Assembly (NCBI GenBank): GCA_038240875.1
Contig: JBBRGG010000032.1
Span: 1-19,681, forward strand
Origin: JBBRGG01 sp038240875
Lineage (GTDB): Bacteria; Planctomycetota; Phycisphaerae; Phycisphaerales; UBA1924
DNA: 19,681 bases
Reading direction: 5' to 3'
Both the position numbers and the translations under genes were made by a program. The notes beneath the pieces are model-generated. The model was not told where the DNA came from and did not search any database. It worked only from the letters and a program-made list of their open reading frames with translations. This document shows, one piece after another, positions 8,422-16,208 of the stretch. Every line of letters starts with the position of its first letter. Positions within the stretch are counted from its first letter, which is position 1.

Positions 8422-10128
8422 TTCGGTGATCTGATCGCTGAGTTGTTCCCACACTTGTGTTGCGATCTGATTGGGCGAGTAGCCGCTTTTAAGGCGGGCG
8501 TAGAGCTTGCCTTGGCGTTTGCACTCTTCGCGAATTTCGTCGTAGGAATGGCTCATGAATCGGATCATGCCCAGGACGAGTTTGACCTCACGGCGTGCGG
8601 CGTCTGGCCTGAAATGTTCGAGGCTTTTGTGCTCGCCTATAGCGGCCCATCGAAGGCCCGAGAGGCCGAAGGCGGCGATGATGTTGGCTTCAGCCTTGGG
8701 CCTGCGCGAGCCACCAACCAAGACGATTTCGTGGCCTTGGAGATAGGCGCGAACCTTGGCGAGTTCGGGGGAGGGGGACCGTTCCCAGCTTCGCAGCGCG
8801 TCGGCATCGCCTTCAAGCTCGATGCGGCGCGCGTTCGCAAGTGCGAGCACGTGGGGCAGTGGCTCGGGAAGTGACTCAATCGCGACGACGTGATCAGGGG
8901 CAGAGTTCGTATCGAAGGTACTTGTTTCTGCTCGGTACGCATTGTTTGGCGTGGCGGGTAGCGTGTAGTCGAACGAAACGCAATCGACCGTGGCGTCTAC
9001 AGCGTCAGAAAGTTCACGGCTATCAAGCGAACCGCCCGCGTCGGCGTACGCGAGCGCCGCCTTTGCGAGCGCGTGCCAATCCTCTAAATCGATGGCGAAG
9101 CCTTTGGCGTGCTGCTGTATAATTTTTTTCGCGCACCATGCGGCTCGTTGCACGGGCTTTTTGAGTTGACGCGCGCGTTCTTTGTGCGCGGCTTGCTCGG
9201 CCAGGATTGCTTGGATTCGCTCGCGAAGCTCGTTCCAGTTCGATGGGTCGGCACGCGACGCGTCGGACATGTGTCGCTTCAAATAGACTCGGCGGCGATC
9301 AGTCTGCGCACGAAGCCAATAAAATACATATGCCTGATCGCGGTCGTGTTCTTCGGCCAACGCACGTACTGCGGACTGTGCCTCGGCGACTAGTTCCAGA
9401 ACTTCAACCGACGGGTCGGCGTGTTGCACGAGACCCATCGCCAAGCTGGCGTTGATGTATACCTCGCGCGCCTGTTCGAGCATCGGTTCATCGATTGGGA
9501 CGTCTGCGGGTACGAGCATCCACATCCACGCTTCGTGAACGCTGGCGTCGGCGCGCAGGCTTTCATAGGGTTCTTTGAAATCCCAAACCACGCCGCCAGC
9601 GCGAAGGTGGGCCGCCCGCTTGAGAAGAAAGTCGCAGCAGCGCGATTTGATCTGGAATCGCTTGGCGAGGACGACTGTGTCGAGGGTTTCGTACGAGTCG
9701 GGCTCGCGAAGCGGGCTGGTGTTGTGCGCCGAATCGCTGGCGAATCCATTACTCGCGTCGGCGTGCGTGATCTCGGTGCTCAGCGTTTGATTGAGTAAGT
9801 CGCGTGCGTACCAATCGGCGAGCTTGGGGCCTTGGATGGGCTTGGGGCCGATGGGCACAGAGACCGGGACGCTGAAAAGTATTTGGTTCGAAATTGGACT
9901 TGAATATGATGTAGAAGTTAAGTTTGGCTTCCGAGTTGTTGCTTGGGGTGCGGTAGAGAGTGGGTCGATGTCAAGGTTTGAATCAGTTGATGTGCTGGTC
10001 GCAGATTGGTTGACTGCAAGCGCGTCTTGGAGCATGCGCGTGATGGATTCGAGAAGCTCGCGATTCTCTGGAGTTGCAGCGGCCCACGACCCAAGCGTGC
10101 GCATCAGGCTCTTTAACGAATGATTCAT
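8389..10128 (-). CDS. Large protein with a DUF2325-like C-terminal domain
   Basis: With the preferred start the product has 579 residues. I chose ATG at 10128 (minus strand) because GGAG sits five bases upstream and because longer versions run into the divergent ATPase gene. The N-terminal third has a short helical segment then a Ser/Thr/Asn-rich linker. The middle (about 170-370) is helical and charged, with many Ala, Arg and Glu. The last ~95 residues begin with HEIVLVGGSRRP, go on through FMSHSYDEIREECKRQGKLY and end the domain near SGYSPNQIA. That VGG...SH...CK..GK order resembles DUF2325, a small Rossmann-like domain of unknown function. No membrane segment or catalytic motif is visible. 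It stands alone on the minus strand, divergent from the metal ATPase and overlapping crcB by 33 nt. The domain call is from memory of the family pattern and is moderate; the function is unknown. Confidence 0.75.
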   Translation of the reverse strand: MNHSLKSLMRTLGSWAAATPENRELLESITRMLQDALAVNQSATSTSTDSNLDIDPLSTAPQATTRKPNLTSTSYSSPISNQILFSVPVSVPIGPKPIQGPKLADWYARDLLNQTLSTEITHADASNGFASDSAHNTSPLREPDSYETLDTVVLAKRFQIKSRCCDFLLKRAAHLRAGGVVWDFKEPYESLRADASVHEAWMWMLVPADVPIDEPMLEQAREVYINASLAMGLVQHADPSVEVLELVAEAQSAVRALAEEHDRDQAYVFYWLRAQTDRRRVYLKRHMSDASRADPSNWNELRERIQAILAEQAAHKERARQLKKPVQRAAWCAKKIIQQHAKGFAIDLEDWHALAKAALAYADAGGSLDSRELSDAVDATVDCVSFDYTLPATPNNAYRAETSTFDTNSAPDHVVAIESLPEPLPHVLALANARRIELEGDADALRSWERSPSPELAKVRAYLQGHEIVLVGGSRRPKAEANIIAAFGLSGLRWAAIGEHKSLEHFRPDAARREVKLVLGMIRFMSHSYDEIREECKRQGKLYARLKSGYSPNQIATQVWEQLSDQITESHAGNGTSTA

Positions 10129-10389
10129 CGCAGCTCCAGCCCTCATCTCAACCCCCAGTTCGAACAGCCAGCTTCGCCTCACACTACTCCCGTCGCACGT
10201 AACCCCCATCCACGACCTCGCCTCCCGCAACCCTATATTCTTATCTGTATTATCGCTATCCGGAGTAATCTTCGATATATCATTGGCACGTTTGCGTCGG
10301 GCGTTGCCCGAATCTCGTAGCACTTTTGATGCATTGGCGGAGAGAACCTCGCCTGTCATGTGGAATCTTGAAGGTTGGTACCATTTGCC
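10129..10389. promoter_or_regulatory. Divergent intergenic region between the DUF2325 gene and the metal ATPase gene
   Basis: This 261-nt gap should hold both outward promoters. The clearest structure is a short stem, TCGGGC (10297-10302) pairing with GCCCGA (10306-10311) around GTT. AT-rich patches at about 10230-10285 could hold -10 boxes, but I cannot place a convincing promoter pair. No known metal-regulator operator is recognisable. Confidence 0.35.
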
Positions 10390-12477
10390 ATGGCCATGCC
10401 CCATGTGTCTGATGAAAAGTATCCCTTGATTGACCAAGCATTCTCAGCGAAGGGGGAGCTTGTTGGCGCGATCGTTGCGGGCGTGTTGCTATTAGTCGGT
10501 GCGTTGTTTCATGTCGTGCTCAAGTTGCCGATGACCGGTTGGCTCATTTGGGTTAGCCTTGGAATTGGGATGATGTATGGCGGGCGAGCGGCGTGGTCCG
10601 CTTTACGTGTGAAGAAGTTCGATATTGATGTGCTGATGGTCGTTGCCGCCGGGCTTGCGGCGTATGTTGGGCATCCTGAAGAGGGCGCGTTGTTGTTGTT
10701 CTTGTTTACGCTCGCGGGCGCGCTCGAAGAGTTGGCGACGCAGCGAACCCGCCGGGAAGTTGAGGCATTGCAACGCTTGATGCCCGATGAGGCATTGGTC
10801 TTTCGCGATGAAGATTGGGTGCTGGCAAAGGCCGAATCGCTCATAGCGGGCGATCGCGTTCGCATTCGGCCTGGGGAGCGTGTGCCCGCGGATGCGCAGG
10901 TTGTTGTTGGTCGATCGTCGATGGATCAATCAGCGATCACGGGCGAGAGCATGCCTCGCGATGTGGATGTCGGCGATGAACTATTCGGCGGCACGATCAA
11001 CACCGATGATCCGCTCGAAGCTGTGGTTTTGCGGCCGGTGCGCGAGAGCAGCGTGCAAAGGATTCTCGATCTCGTGTTGCGCGCGCGAGAACAGCGAGAG
11101 CCAACGCAGCGCTTCATCGATCAACTGAGCGAGCCCTATGCCATTTCGGTGCTGGTATTAAGCACGCTGGTGTTCCTTGTGTGGTGGCTGGCAATCGGGT
11201 TTGAGTGGTCTGACGCGGCATATATCGCTATAACTCTACTGATTGTAGCTTCCCCTTGCGCGCTAGTCATTGCAACGCCCACGGCGACTCTCGCGGCTAT
11301 TGCTCGCGCAGCAAAGGGTGGCATTTTGTTCAAGGGTGGTTCGTCGATTGAAGCACTGGCACGCGTGAAAGTAGTTTGTTTTGATAAGACTGGCACGCTG
11401 ACGTATGGACGACCCAAACTGTACGAGGCGCACCCGGTTGGATGGTCTACGTGGCCCGAGATGTTGGCGCTCGCAGCAGGGCTCGAGAGAGATTCAACGC
11501 ACCCGATTGCAACGGCGATCATGGAAGCCGCGAAGGAACGTGGCGTTGAACCACTCACAATCGAAGGTGTGAACCACGTTGCTGGTCGAGGCATCATCGG
11601 CACATGGAAAGATTCCGCCGGTGTGACCTACCCGGCGCGGCTGGGTTCGTATCGCCACGTGGAAGAAGTTGTGCCAGTGTGCTTTCGGGAACGTGTGAAA
11701 GAAGTCTTATCAAAGATCCAAAGCCGTGGACACCTCGGCGTAGTTGTCGCGGCGGGTGATGGCGCGGTCGGGCAAGCCGCGGTCTTGATCATGGCGGACA
11801 CGATGCGGCCGGGCGCAAGCGTACTGGTCGCCAAGCTTCATGCCCTCGGCATCGCGCCGGTCATCATGCTAACAGGGGATAATGCGACGACCGCGGGCCG
11901 AGTAGCTGCAAGCTTGGGCCTTGATGAGTTCCACGCGGAGCTCATGCCCACCGATAAGGTGGCCCACGTACAGGAAATTAAGCAGCGGGTGCACGCGAAG
12001 TCGGGCGGCTCGGCCAGTCCGAGTCGTGGCAGGATTACTCGCGGGAAGTTTGGAGGCGTTGCGGTTATCGGCGACGGCGTAAATGACGCTCCGGCGCTTG
12101 CTGCGGCGGACGCTTCGATTGCAATTGGCACGATCGGTACGGCAGCCGCGCTCGAATCTGCCGACACTGTACTGTTGTCAGAAAATCTCCTGACCGTGCC
12201 TTGGGGGATCGCCCTTGCACGCAAGTGCCGTCGCACCATCACGTTAAACTTTATCTTTGCGTTGAGCGTGATCGGTATTATGGGCGTGATGACGCTTGTA
12301 GGCTCACTGATTGGGTACCGTATTCCCATGTCGGTTGGCGTGCTGGCACATGAAGGAGGAACGCTGCTAGTTGTGCTTAACTCCTTGCTACTATTGAGGT
12401 TCCCGTCTTTTCCAGCTGCGTCGTTGGACGAAACGTCCAGTCGCGTGCCGAAGAATGCCAAAAGCGTCGCTGGCTAA
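10390..12477 (+). CDS. P1B-4-type metal-exporting P-type ATPase (Co/Fe/Zn class)
   Basis: This inner-membrane pump uses ATP to expel transition metal ions. Counting from TTG 10375, the order is: hydrophobic segments at about 29-48, 53-75 and 80-115; actuator TGES at 189-192; SPC in the transport helix at 293-295; phosphorylation motif DKTGT at 337-341; the HP motif near 376; GDGVND at about 566-571; and HEGGT at 659-663 in the last membrane helix. SPC together with HEGGT is the known signature of subgroup P1B-4 (CoaT, CtpD, PfeT/FrvA), whose members export Co2+, Fe2+ or related divalent ions. It is not the CPC signature of the Cu or Zn/Cd groups. No N-terminal HMA metal-binding domain is present, as usual in P1B-4. 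Start candidates are TTG 10375, ATG 10390 and ATG 10396; ribosome-binding signals are poor. An Rrf2 gene follows after 315 nt. Confidence 0.94.
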   Translation: MAMPHVSDEKYPLIDQAFSAKGELVGAIVAGVLLLVGALFHVVLKLPMTGWLIWVSLGIGMMYGGRAAWSALRVKKFDIDVLMVVAAGLAAYVGHPEEGALLLFLFTLAGALEELATQRTRREVEALQRLMPDEALVFRDEDWVLAKAESLIAGDRVRIRPGERVPADAQVVVGRSSMDQSAITGESMPRDVDVGDELFGGTINTDDPLEAVVLRPVRESSVQRILDLVLRAREQREPTQRFIDQLSEPYAISVLVLSTLVFLVWWLAIGFEWSDAAYIAITLLIVASPCALVIATPTATLAAIARAAKGGILFKGGSSIEALARVKVVCFDKTGTLTYGRPKLYEAHPVGWSTWPEMLALAAGLERDSTHPIATAIMEAAKERGVEPLTIEGVNHVAGRGIIGTWKDSAGVTYPARLGSYRHVEEVVPVCFRERVKEVLSKIQSRGHLGVVVAAGDGAVGQAAVLIMADTMRPGASVLVAKLHALGIAPVIMLTGDNATTAGRVAASLGLDEFHAELMPTDKVAHVQEIKQRVHAKSGGSASPSRGRITRGKFGGVAVIGDGVNDAPALAAADASIAIGTIGTAAALESADTVLLSENLLTVPWGIALARKCRRTITLNFIFALSVIGIMGVMTLVGSLIGYRIPMSVGVLAHEGGTLLVVLNSLLLLRFPSFPAASLDETSSRVPKNAKSVAG

Positions 12478-12792
12478 CGTATTGCAAGTGTAATCATGGG
12501 CTGGCTTTGCGGGAAACGTGCCAAATAATGATTTGACGATTTAGTTTTTAGATTTTCTTAATTCCAGTTGAAACCTCTAGTGGAAACTATTTAGAGAGGT
12601 TGTTATCCTCTACTCTGAATACCTGAATCAATTAACTATTTGACTTTGGGTCTAAAGGGCGACTGGTATGGACAGTCGAACTAATGGCGTGGAAAACAGA
12701 CGATGCGGGGATGTAATTTTGTGTGGGATGGAACATGCGCGCATGTCGCATGAGGTTTGCGGGCCAGAAACACTACAAAGGGGAAACGAAGA
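12478..12792. other. 315-nt AT-rich intergenic region before the Rrf2 gene
   Basis: This gap is clearly richer in A+T than its neighbours. It contains an inverted repeat, ACCTCT (12573-12578) with AGAGGT (12595-12600), which could form a 6-bp stem with a 16-nt loop but lacks a T-run. TTGACT at 12640-12645 with TGGTAT at 12664-12669 (18-nt spacing) is a weak promoter candidate. A 14-bp palindrome at 12733-12746 is listed separately. I see no gene here. Confidence 0.5.
12733..12746. promoter_or_regulatory. Perfect 14-bp palindrome, candidate operator upstream of the Rrf2 gene
   Basis: ACATGCGCGCATGT is its own reverse complement. It lies 46 bp before the ATG of the Rrf2 gene, a suitable place for autoregulation. 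Rrf2 dimers bind imperfect dyads, so this is a plausible operator, but there is no direct evidence of binding. Confidence 0.4.
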
Positions 12793-13317
12793 ATGTTCAG
12801 CCAAACGACCGAGTATGCGTTGCGTGCGATGGCGTGCATGGCGTTGTATCCCAACCAGCTTGTGTCAGCGAACACGCTCGCCGAGCAAACCAAGGTGCCC
12901 TCGAACTATCTCGCGAAGGTGCTCCAACAGCTCGCGGCGGCGAACTATATCGAGGGGCGGCGCGGCGTTGGTGGCGGGTACAAGCTTTTGCGACCGGCGT
13001 CGCAGATCGAGATGATCGAGATAATCAAGAGCATCGGTCGCATTGGCCGAATCGAAATTTGCCCGCTTGGGCTTGAGAACCACGGACCTAAATTATGCCC
13101 CTTGCACACGAAGTTGGACATGGCGGCGAAAGCCGTGATGGATGTGCTGCATGGCGTGACGCTGCAGGACTTGATCAGTGATCCGTTAAACAACAACATG
13201 CCTTTGTGCGATGTCAAGCGGCAGAAACAGATGGCGACGGTCGGGCATTTGACGGTGAACGGCACGAAGCCCAAGGGTGCCACAGGTGCCACTGCTGGTG
13301 GCGTCGGCAATGCGTGA
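12793..13317 (+). CDS. Rrf2-family transcriptional regulator, probably Fe-S sensing
   Basis: The product has 174 residues. The N-terminus MFSQTTEYALRAM and the winged-helix region (LAEQTKVPSNYLAKVLQQL, then the wing GRRGVGGGYKL at about 55-65) are typical of Rrf2 proteins such as IscR and NsrR. These are cytoplasmic dimeric repressors, many of which sense Fe-S status, NO or redox state. The cluster segment has Cys90 and Cys102 in CPLGLENHGPKLCPLH, with His97 and His105 between and after them, and a further Cys139. IscR and NsrR have three cysteines in this segment; here the middle one is absent. The C-terminal 30 residues are Gly/Ala/Thr-rich and probably disordered. ATG 12793 is favoured by AAAGGGG eight bases upstream. 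Possible targets are its own gene and the upstream metal ATPase; both are inference. Confidence 0.92.
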   Translation: MFSQTTEYALRAMACMALYPNQLVSANTLAEQTKVPSNYLAKVLQQLAAANYIEGRRGVGGGYKLLRPASQIEMIEIIKSIGRIGRIEICPLGLENHGPKLCPLHTKLDMAAKAVMDVLHGVTLQDLISDPLNNNMPLCDVKRQKQMATVGHLTVNGTKPKGATGATAGGVGNA

Positions 13318-13412
13318 GTTGGCGTAAATGCCGTGGGGTAGCGGTGAGTGAGCGCTGGGCGAACGCTGGCATGGCGTGAGGCGTGTGCTTGAGTTCAGGC
13401 ATTGGTCTGTGA

Positions 13413-13449
13413 TTGCCTGTGACGCGAATCGCGTTCGAAACACAGGCGA
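13413..13449 (+). promoter_or_regulatory. Strong nested hairpin upstream of lysS
   Basis: GCCTGTG (13415-13421) pairs perfectly with CACAGGC (13441-13447), extended by one G-T and one T-A pair. Inside it ACGCG (13422-13426) pairs with CGCGT (13430-13434) around AAT. No T-run follows, so a simple intrinsic terminator is unlikely; it may be a factor-dependent terminator for the Rrf2 gene or a leader structure of lysS. Confidence 0.55.
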
Positions 13450-13462
13450 GACCGGGTGCAGA

Positions 13463-13500
13463 AAGTTAAACTAGAACCTTCTCTCGAAGAGAGGGGACAC
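13463..13500 (+). promoter_or_regulatory. Second lysS-leader hairpin, similar to the element before GT41 paralogue 3
   Basis: CCTTCTCT (13477-13484) pairs with AGAGAGGG (13488-13495) around CGA: eight pairs, one of them T-G. It is preceded by AGAAAGTTAAACTAGAA. The element at 5901-5940 has a like order (AGAAGTATAA, then CTCTCTCAAAGAG). There is no T-run after it. Confidence 0.4.
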
Positions 13501-13672
13501 TCAACATAACCGGATCTCAATGGTGACTGGTGTGCATAGTCTGTGAGTGGTGAGACAGGTTTGATTAGGCGTGCGATCTCGCGAGCATGGCGGGCATTGA
13601 GCGCGATCGCGTTCTCTGGCTGCACGATGTGCACTCTGTGCTCTTTCTGCTCGATGTGCTCTATCATGGCAT

Positions 13673-15400
13673 ATGCCTGCTTCCAACAACGAGCCAAAGA
13701 ATCAAACACAGTCTTCAGCCCACACCAATTCATCGCCTGCGGGTTCAGCGATAGGCGATTCGTCAAAAGATGTAGCTCATGGCGCGCCAAATGGTGCGCC
13801 AGTATCGTTGCATCATCTTGAATTGCAACGCCGGGAGAATCGAGACAAGGCTCGCTTGTTGGGCTTTGAGCCATACGGCGTGCGTGTCGATGGCCTGAAG
13901 ACTACCGCCGAAACACGCGAGGCGTACGACGCGGCGGCGGACGCGGCATATCAAGCGGCGACAACTGCAGCGAAGGAAGCGGCGAAGGCTGGCGGGGCTG
14001 GTGAAATTGCGGCGGTGATTATTGATGCACGGCCGATGGTCATGGTTTCTGGACGTGTGATGTTGTTGCGTGACAATGGCAAGCTGTTGTGGATTAATGT
14101 GCGCGACCACACCGGCGACGTGCAGGTTGCGGTGAGCCAAAAGGAGTGTTCGGAGAAAAGCTTTGCGCTCGCGAAGCTCACAGACATGGGCGATGTGATC
14201 GTCGCGACTGGTCGGTTGATGAAGACCAAGACGGGCGAGATCACGGTGTGGGCGAGTGATTTGACGACGGGCGCGAAATGTTTAGTGCCGCCGCCGGAGA
14301 AGCATGCGGGGCTGAGTGATGTGGAGACGCGGTATCGCCAGCGATATGTTGATTTGTGGGCAAACCCGGAGACGATGCGGGTGTTTGAGGCGCGGTCGCG
14401 TTTGGTGTCGCGGATGCGGGCGCTGCTCACACGTGATGGATATGTTGAGGTTGAGACGCCGATGTTGCAGAGCTTGGCGGGCGGGGCGGCTGCGCGGCCA
14501 TTTGTTACCAAGATGAACGCGATGGACATCAACTTGTTCATGCGGATTGCGCCTGAGCTTTATCTCAAGCGGTTGCTGGTGGGTGGCATGCCCAAAGTCT
14601 TTGAGATCAACCGCAACTTTCGCAACGAAGGGCTCGACAAGCAGCACAACCCCGAATTCACCATGCTTGAGGCGTACGCGGCGTTTGGCGATGTGGAAAC
14701 GGTGATGGACTTGACGGAGCGGTTGATTCGTGATGGAGCGAGCGCTGTCGATGCGAGCATGAAGTTGCCTTATGGCGACCTAATTATCGATTACAGCAAG
14801 CCTTTCGCACGCGTGTCGTACGGCGAGCTATTCGCGAAGGCGTACAGGTTTGAGATGGAGGACGACGCGAGGTGTCGCGAGGAGCTTGCGGCGAGGCACC
14901 CGAATCTTGCGCGAGATAAGCCAGGGGCAATTGCGCGGATGGATCATGCGTTGTTGGTGAACGAATTGTTTGAAGACAAGCAGAGTGGTGGTGAGGCAAA
15001 GCTGGATCACAGCGTGCCGACGTTTATAACGGATTACCCGGCGGCGATCTCGCCTTTGACTCGGCCCAAGCGTGAGCAGAAGCCTGGAACGATGGCATTG
15101 GCGGACCGAGCGGACTTGTTTATCGCGGGGATGGAAATTGCGCCGCACTACACGGAACTGAATGATCCAGATGTGCAGGAGGCCAAGTTTCGTGATCAGT
15201 TGCAGGGGCTTGATGCGGATAAGAACGCGGAAGAGCAGACGTATCGCACGATGGATCATGATTTTTTGCGTGCGCTGAAGGTGGGGATGCCACCGGCGGG
15301 CGGGATGGGGCTTGGGATCGATCGATTGACGATGCTGCTTACGAACCAGCGAACGATTCGCGATGTGGTGCTGTTCCCGTTGATGCGCCCGGAGGAGTGA
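13673..15400 (+). CDS. lysS: Lysyl-tRNA synthetase, class II
   Basis: LysRS charges tRNA-Lys with lysine using ATP in the cytoplasm. The 575-residue product has a 45-residue Ser/Asn-rich N-terminal extension, then an OB-fold anticodon-binding domain (about 120-215, with VSGRVMLLRDNGKL and IVATGRLMKTKTGEI). The class II catalytic domain follows: RYRQRYVDLWANPE, motif 1 near VEVETPMLQ with GGAAARPF, motif 2 FEINRNFRNEG followed by HNPEFTMLE (about 309-334), and motif 3 GMGLGIDRLTML (about 543-554). The motifs match bacterial LysS closely. Length exceeds the usual ~500 because of the N-terminal extension and an Ala-rich insertion at about 80-105. ATG 13673 has no clear ribosome-binding site; a shorter start inside the extension is possible but would need a non-ATG codon. 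The leader carries two hairpins. Confidence 0.97.
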   Translation: MPASNNEPKNQTQSSAHTNSSPAGSAIGDSSKDVAHGAPNGAPVSLHHLELQRRENRDKARLLGFEPYGVRVDGLKTTAETREAYDAAADAAYQAATTAAKEAAKAGGAGEIAAVIIDARPMVMVSGRVMLLRDNGKLLWINVRDHTGDVQVAVSQKECSEKSFALAKLTDMGDVIVATGRLMKTKTGEITVWASDLTTGAKCLVPPPEKHAGLSDVETRYRQRYVDLWANPETMRVFEARSRLVSRMRALLTRDGYVEVETPMLQSLAGGAAARPFVTKMNAMDINLFMRIAPELYLKRLLVGGMPKVFEINRNFRNEGLDKQHNPEFTMLEAYAAFGDVETVMDLTERLIRDGASAVDASMKLPYGDLIIDYSKPFARVSYGELFAKAYRFEMEDDARCREELAARHPNLARDKPGAIARMDHALLVNELFEDKQSGGEAKLDHSVPTFITDYPAAISPLTRPKREQKPGTMALADRADLFIAGMEIAPHYTELNDPDVQEAKFRDQLQGLDADKNAEEQTYRTMDHDFLRALKVGMPPAGGMGLGIDRLTMLLTNQRTIRDVVLFPLMRPEE

Positions 15401-15410
15401 GTAGAGAAGA

Positions 15411-15439
15411 AGTGGCAGAGTGGCACAGTGGCACAGTGG
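15411..15439 (+). repeat. 8-nt tandem repeat after lysS
   Basis: AGTGGCAG, AGTGGCAC, AGTGGCAC and a partial AGTGG follow one another just after the lysS stop. The array is short and non-coding, a likely slippage-prone microsatellite in the 106-nt gap before the dciA-like gene. Confidence 0.85.
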
Positions 15440-15506
15440 TAATAAAATAGAAGCTATGAATTGACGTGGCGAATGTGGCGGGAATGAAGCGGAACGGAGT
15501 CCACAC

Positions 15507-16208
15507 ATGCCAACGCCTGATCAACATCGTGGTACGAATTTAAAGAAGAAGAAAGCAGATACCAGCGGAATTACTGCTAGAGTTTCGACTGGAATTCCGG
15601 CCGGTGTTGAAGTGAAGCCGAAGCGCGTAAAGGCGGCAACAAAGTTGACAACGCAGCTCGAAGTGAAAGGCACAACGAAGACCCCAGTTACGGGCGCGCT
15701 GAAGAACTCCGCGAAGAGAACCTTTAGTGCCAACGCGAAAGAGAAAACGCCCACGTTAAAGGGTTCTCGCTCGAAGGCGGGCTACCTAACGAGCAAACCA
15801 GCGGCGGATTCGCGTTCGCGTAAGCCCGTGTCTGCGAGTGCGAGGCAAGCCGCGGCGGTTCGCGCGATACCAAAGACTGGCTTGGGCGAAATCGAACGAT
15901 TGCGCATATGGCGGCCTGCTTTGCGTAGTGCCGGGTCGATTGCGAGCGAAGTGGAAGCACTCACGAACATGTTACAGCGAAACGAGGTGGCGGCGGGAGG
16001 GCTTGCACGAGCTTGGGCCACGCTTGCACCTAGAGATTTGCAAGCCGTGACGCGGGTGGAACGGCTGCACGCGGGCGTGCTCACAGTGATCGCGAGCGAC
16101 GCATCGGCGAAGTATGAAGTCGAGATGTGGCTGCAGGAAAGCGGACTGAGCTCGCTGCGTGGCGTGTCAGCACGCACGCTTCGGCGCGTGAAGGTGGTAA
16201 TCGCGTGA
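15507..16208 (+). CDS. DciA-like protein (DUF721), putative replicative helicase loader
   Basis: The 233-residue product has a long basic, Lys/Ala/Thr/Ser-rich and probably disordered N-terminus (1-120). A C-terminal domain (about 130-233) follows, with ARAWATLAPRDL, then LHAGVLTVIASDASAKYEVEMW and a basic end, LRRVKVVIA. This W..L.P......V..L..GVL.V...S.....E pattern is that of DUF721/DciA. DciA proteins help load DnaB at the origin in bacteria that lack DnaC or DnaI. In many bacteria the basic part lies on one side of the KH-like domain, as here. ATG 15507 has GGAG seven bases upstream. The stop TGA at 16206-16208 overlaps the next ATG by one base, so the two genes are coupled. The domain call rests on pattern memory. 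Confidence 0.7.
   Translation: MPTPDQHRGTNLKKKKADTSGITARVSTGIPAGVEVKPKRVKAATKLTTQLEVKGTTKTPVTGALKNSAKRTFSANAKEKTPTLKGSRSKAGYLTSKPAADSRSRKPVSASARQAAAVRAIPKTGLGEIERLRIWRPALRSAGSIASEVEALTNMLQRNEVAAGGLARAWATLAPRDLQAVTRVERLHAGVLTVIASDASAKYEVEMWLQESGLSSLRGVSARTLRRVKVVIA

Larger units (their letters stand above)
13318..13672. other. 355-nt structured region between the Rrf2 gene and lysS
   Basis: I see no gene in this gap. It holds two well-formed hairpins (13413-13449 and 13477-13495, listed separately). The remainder shows no recognised riboswitch, T-box or tRNA. Confidence 0.5.

Noticed and set aside
8443..8874. 143-codon plus-strand open frame after crcB
   Set aside because: It is antisense to the DUF2325-like domain, which has better protein-like features; no ribosome-binding site.
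10129..10437. N-terminal extension of the DUF2325-like protein (up to 103 extra residues)
   Set aside because: The extension would overlap the ATPase gene head to head and lacks domain features; ATG 10128 has GGAG at a proper distance.
13318..13672. T-box riboswitch or tRNA before lysS
   Set aside because: I found neither the T-box consensus sequence nor a cloverleaf; only simple hairpins are present.
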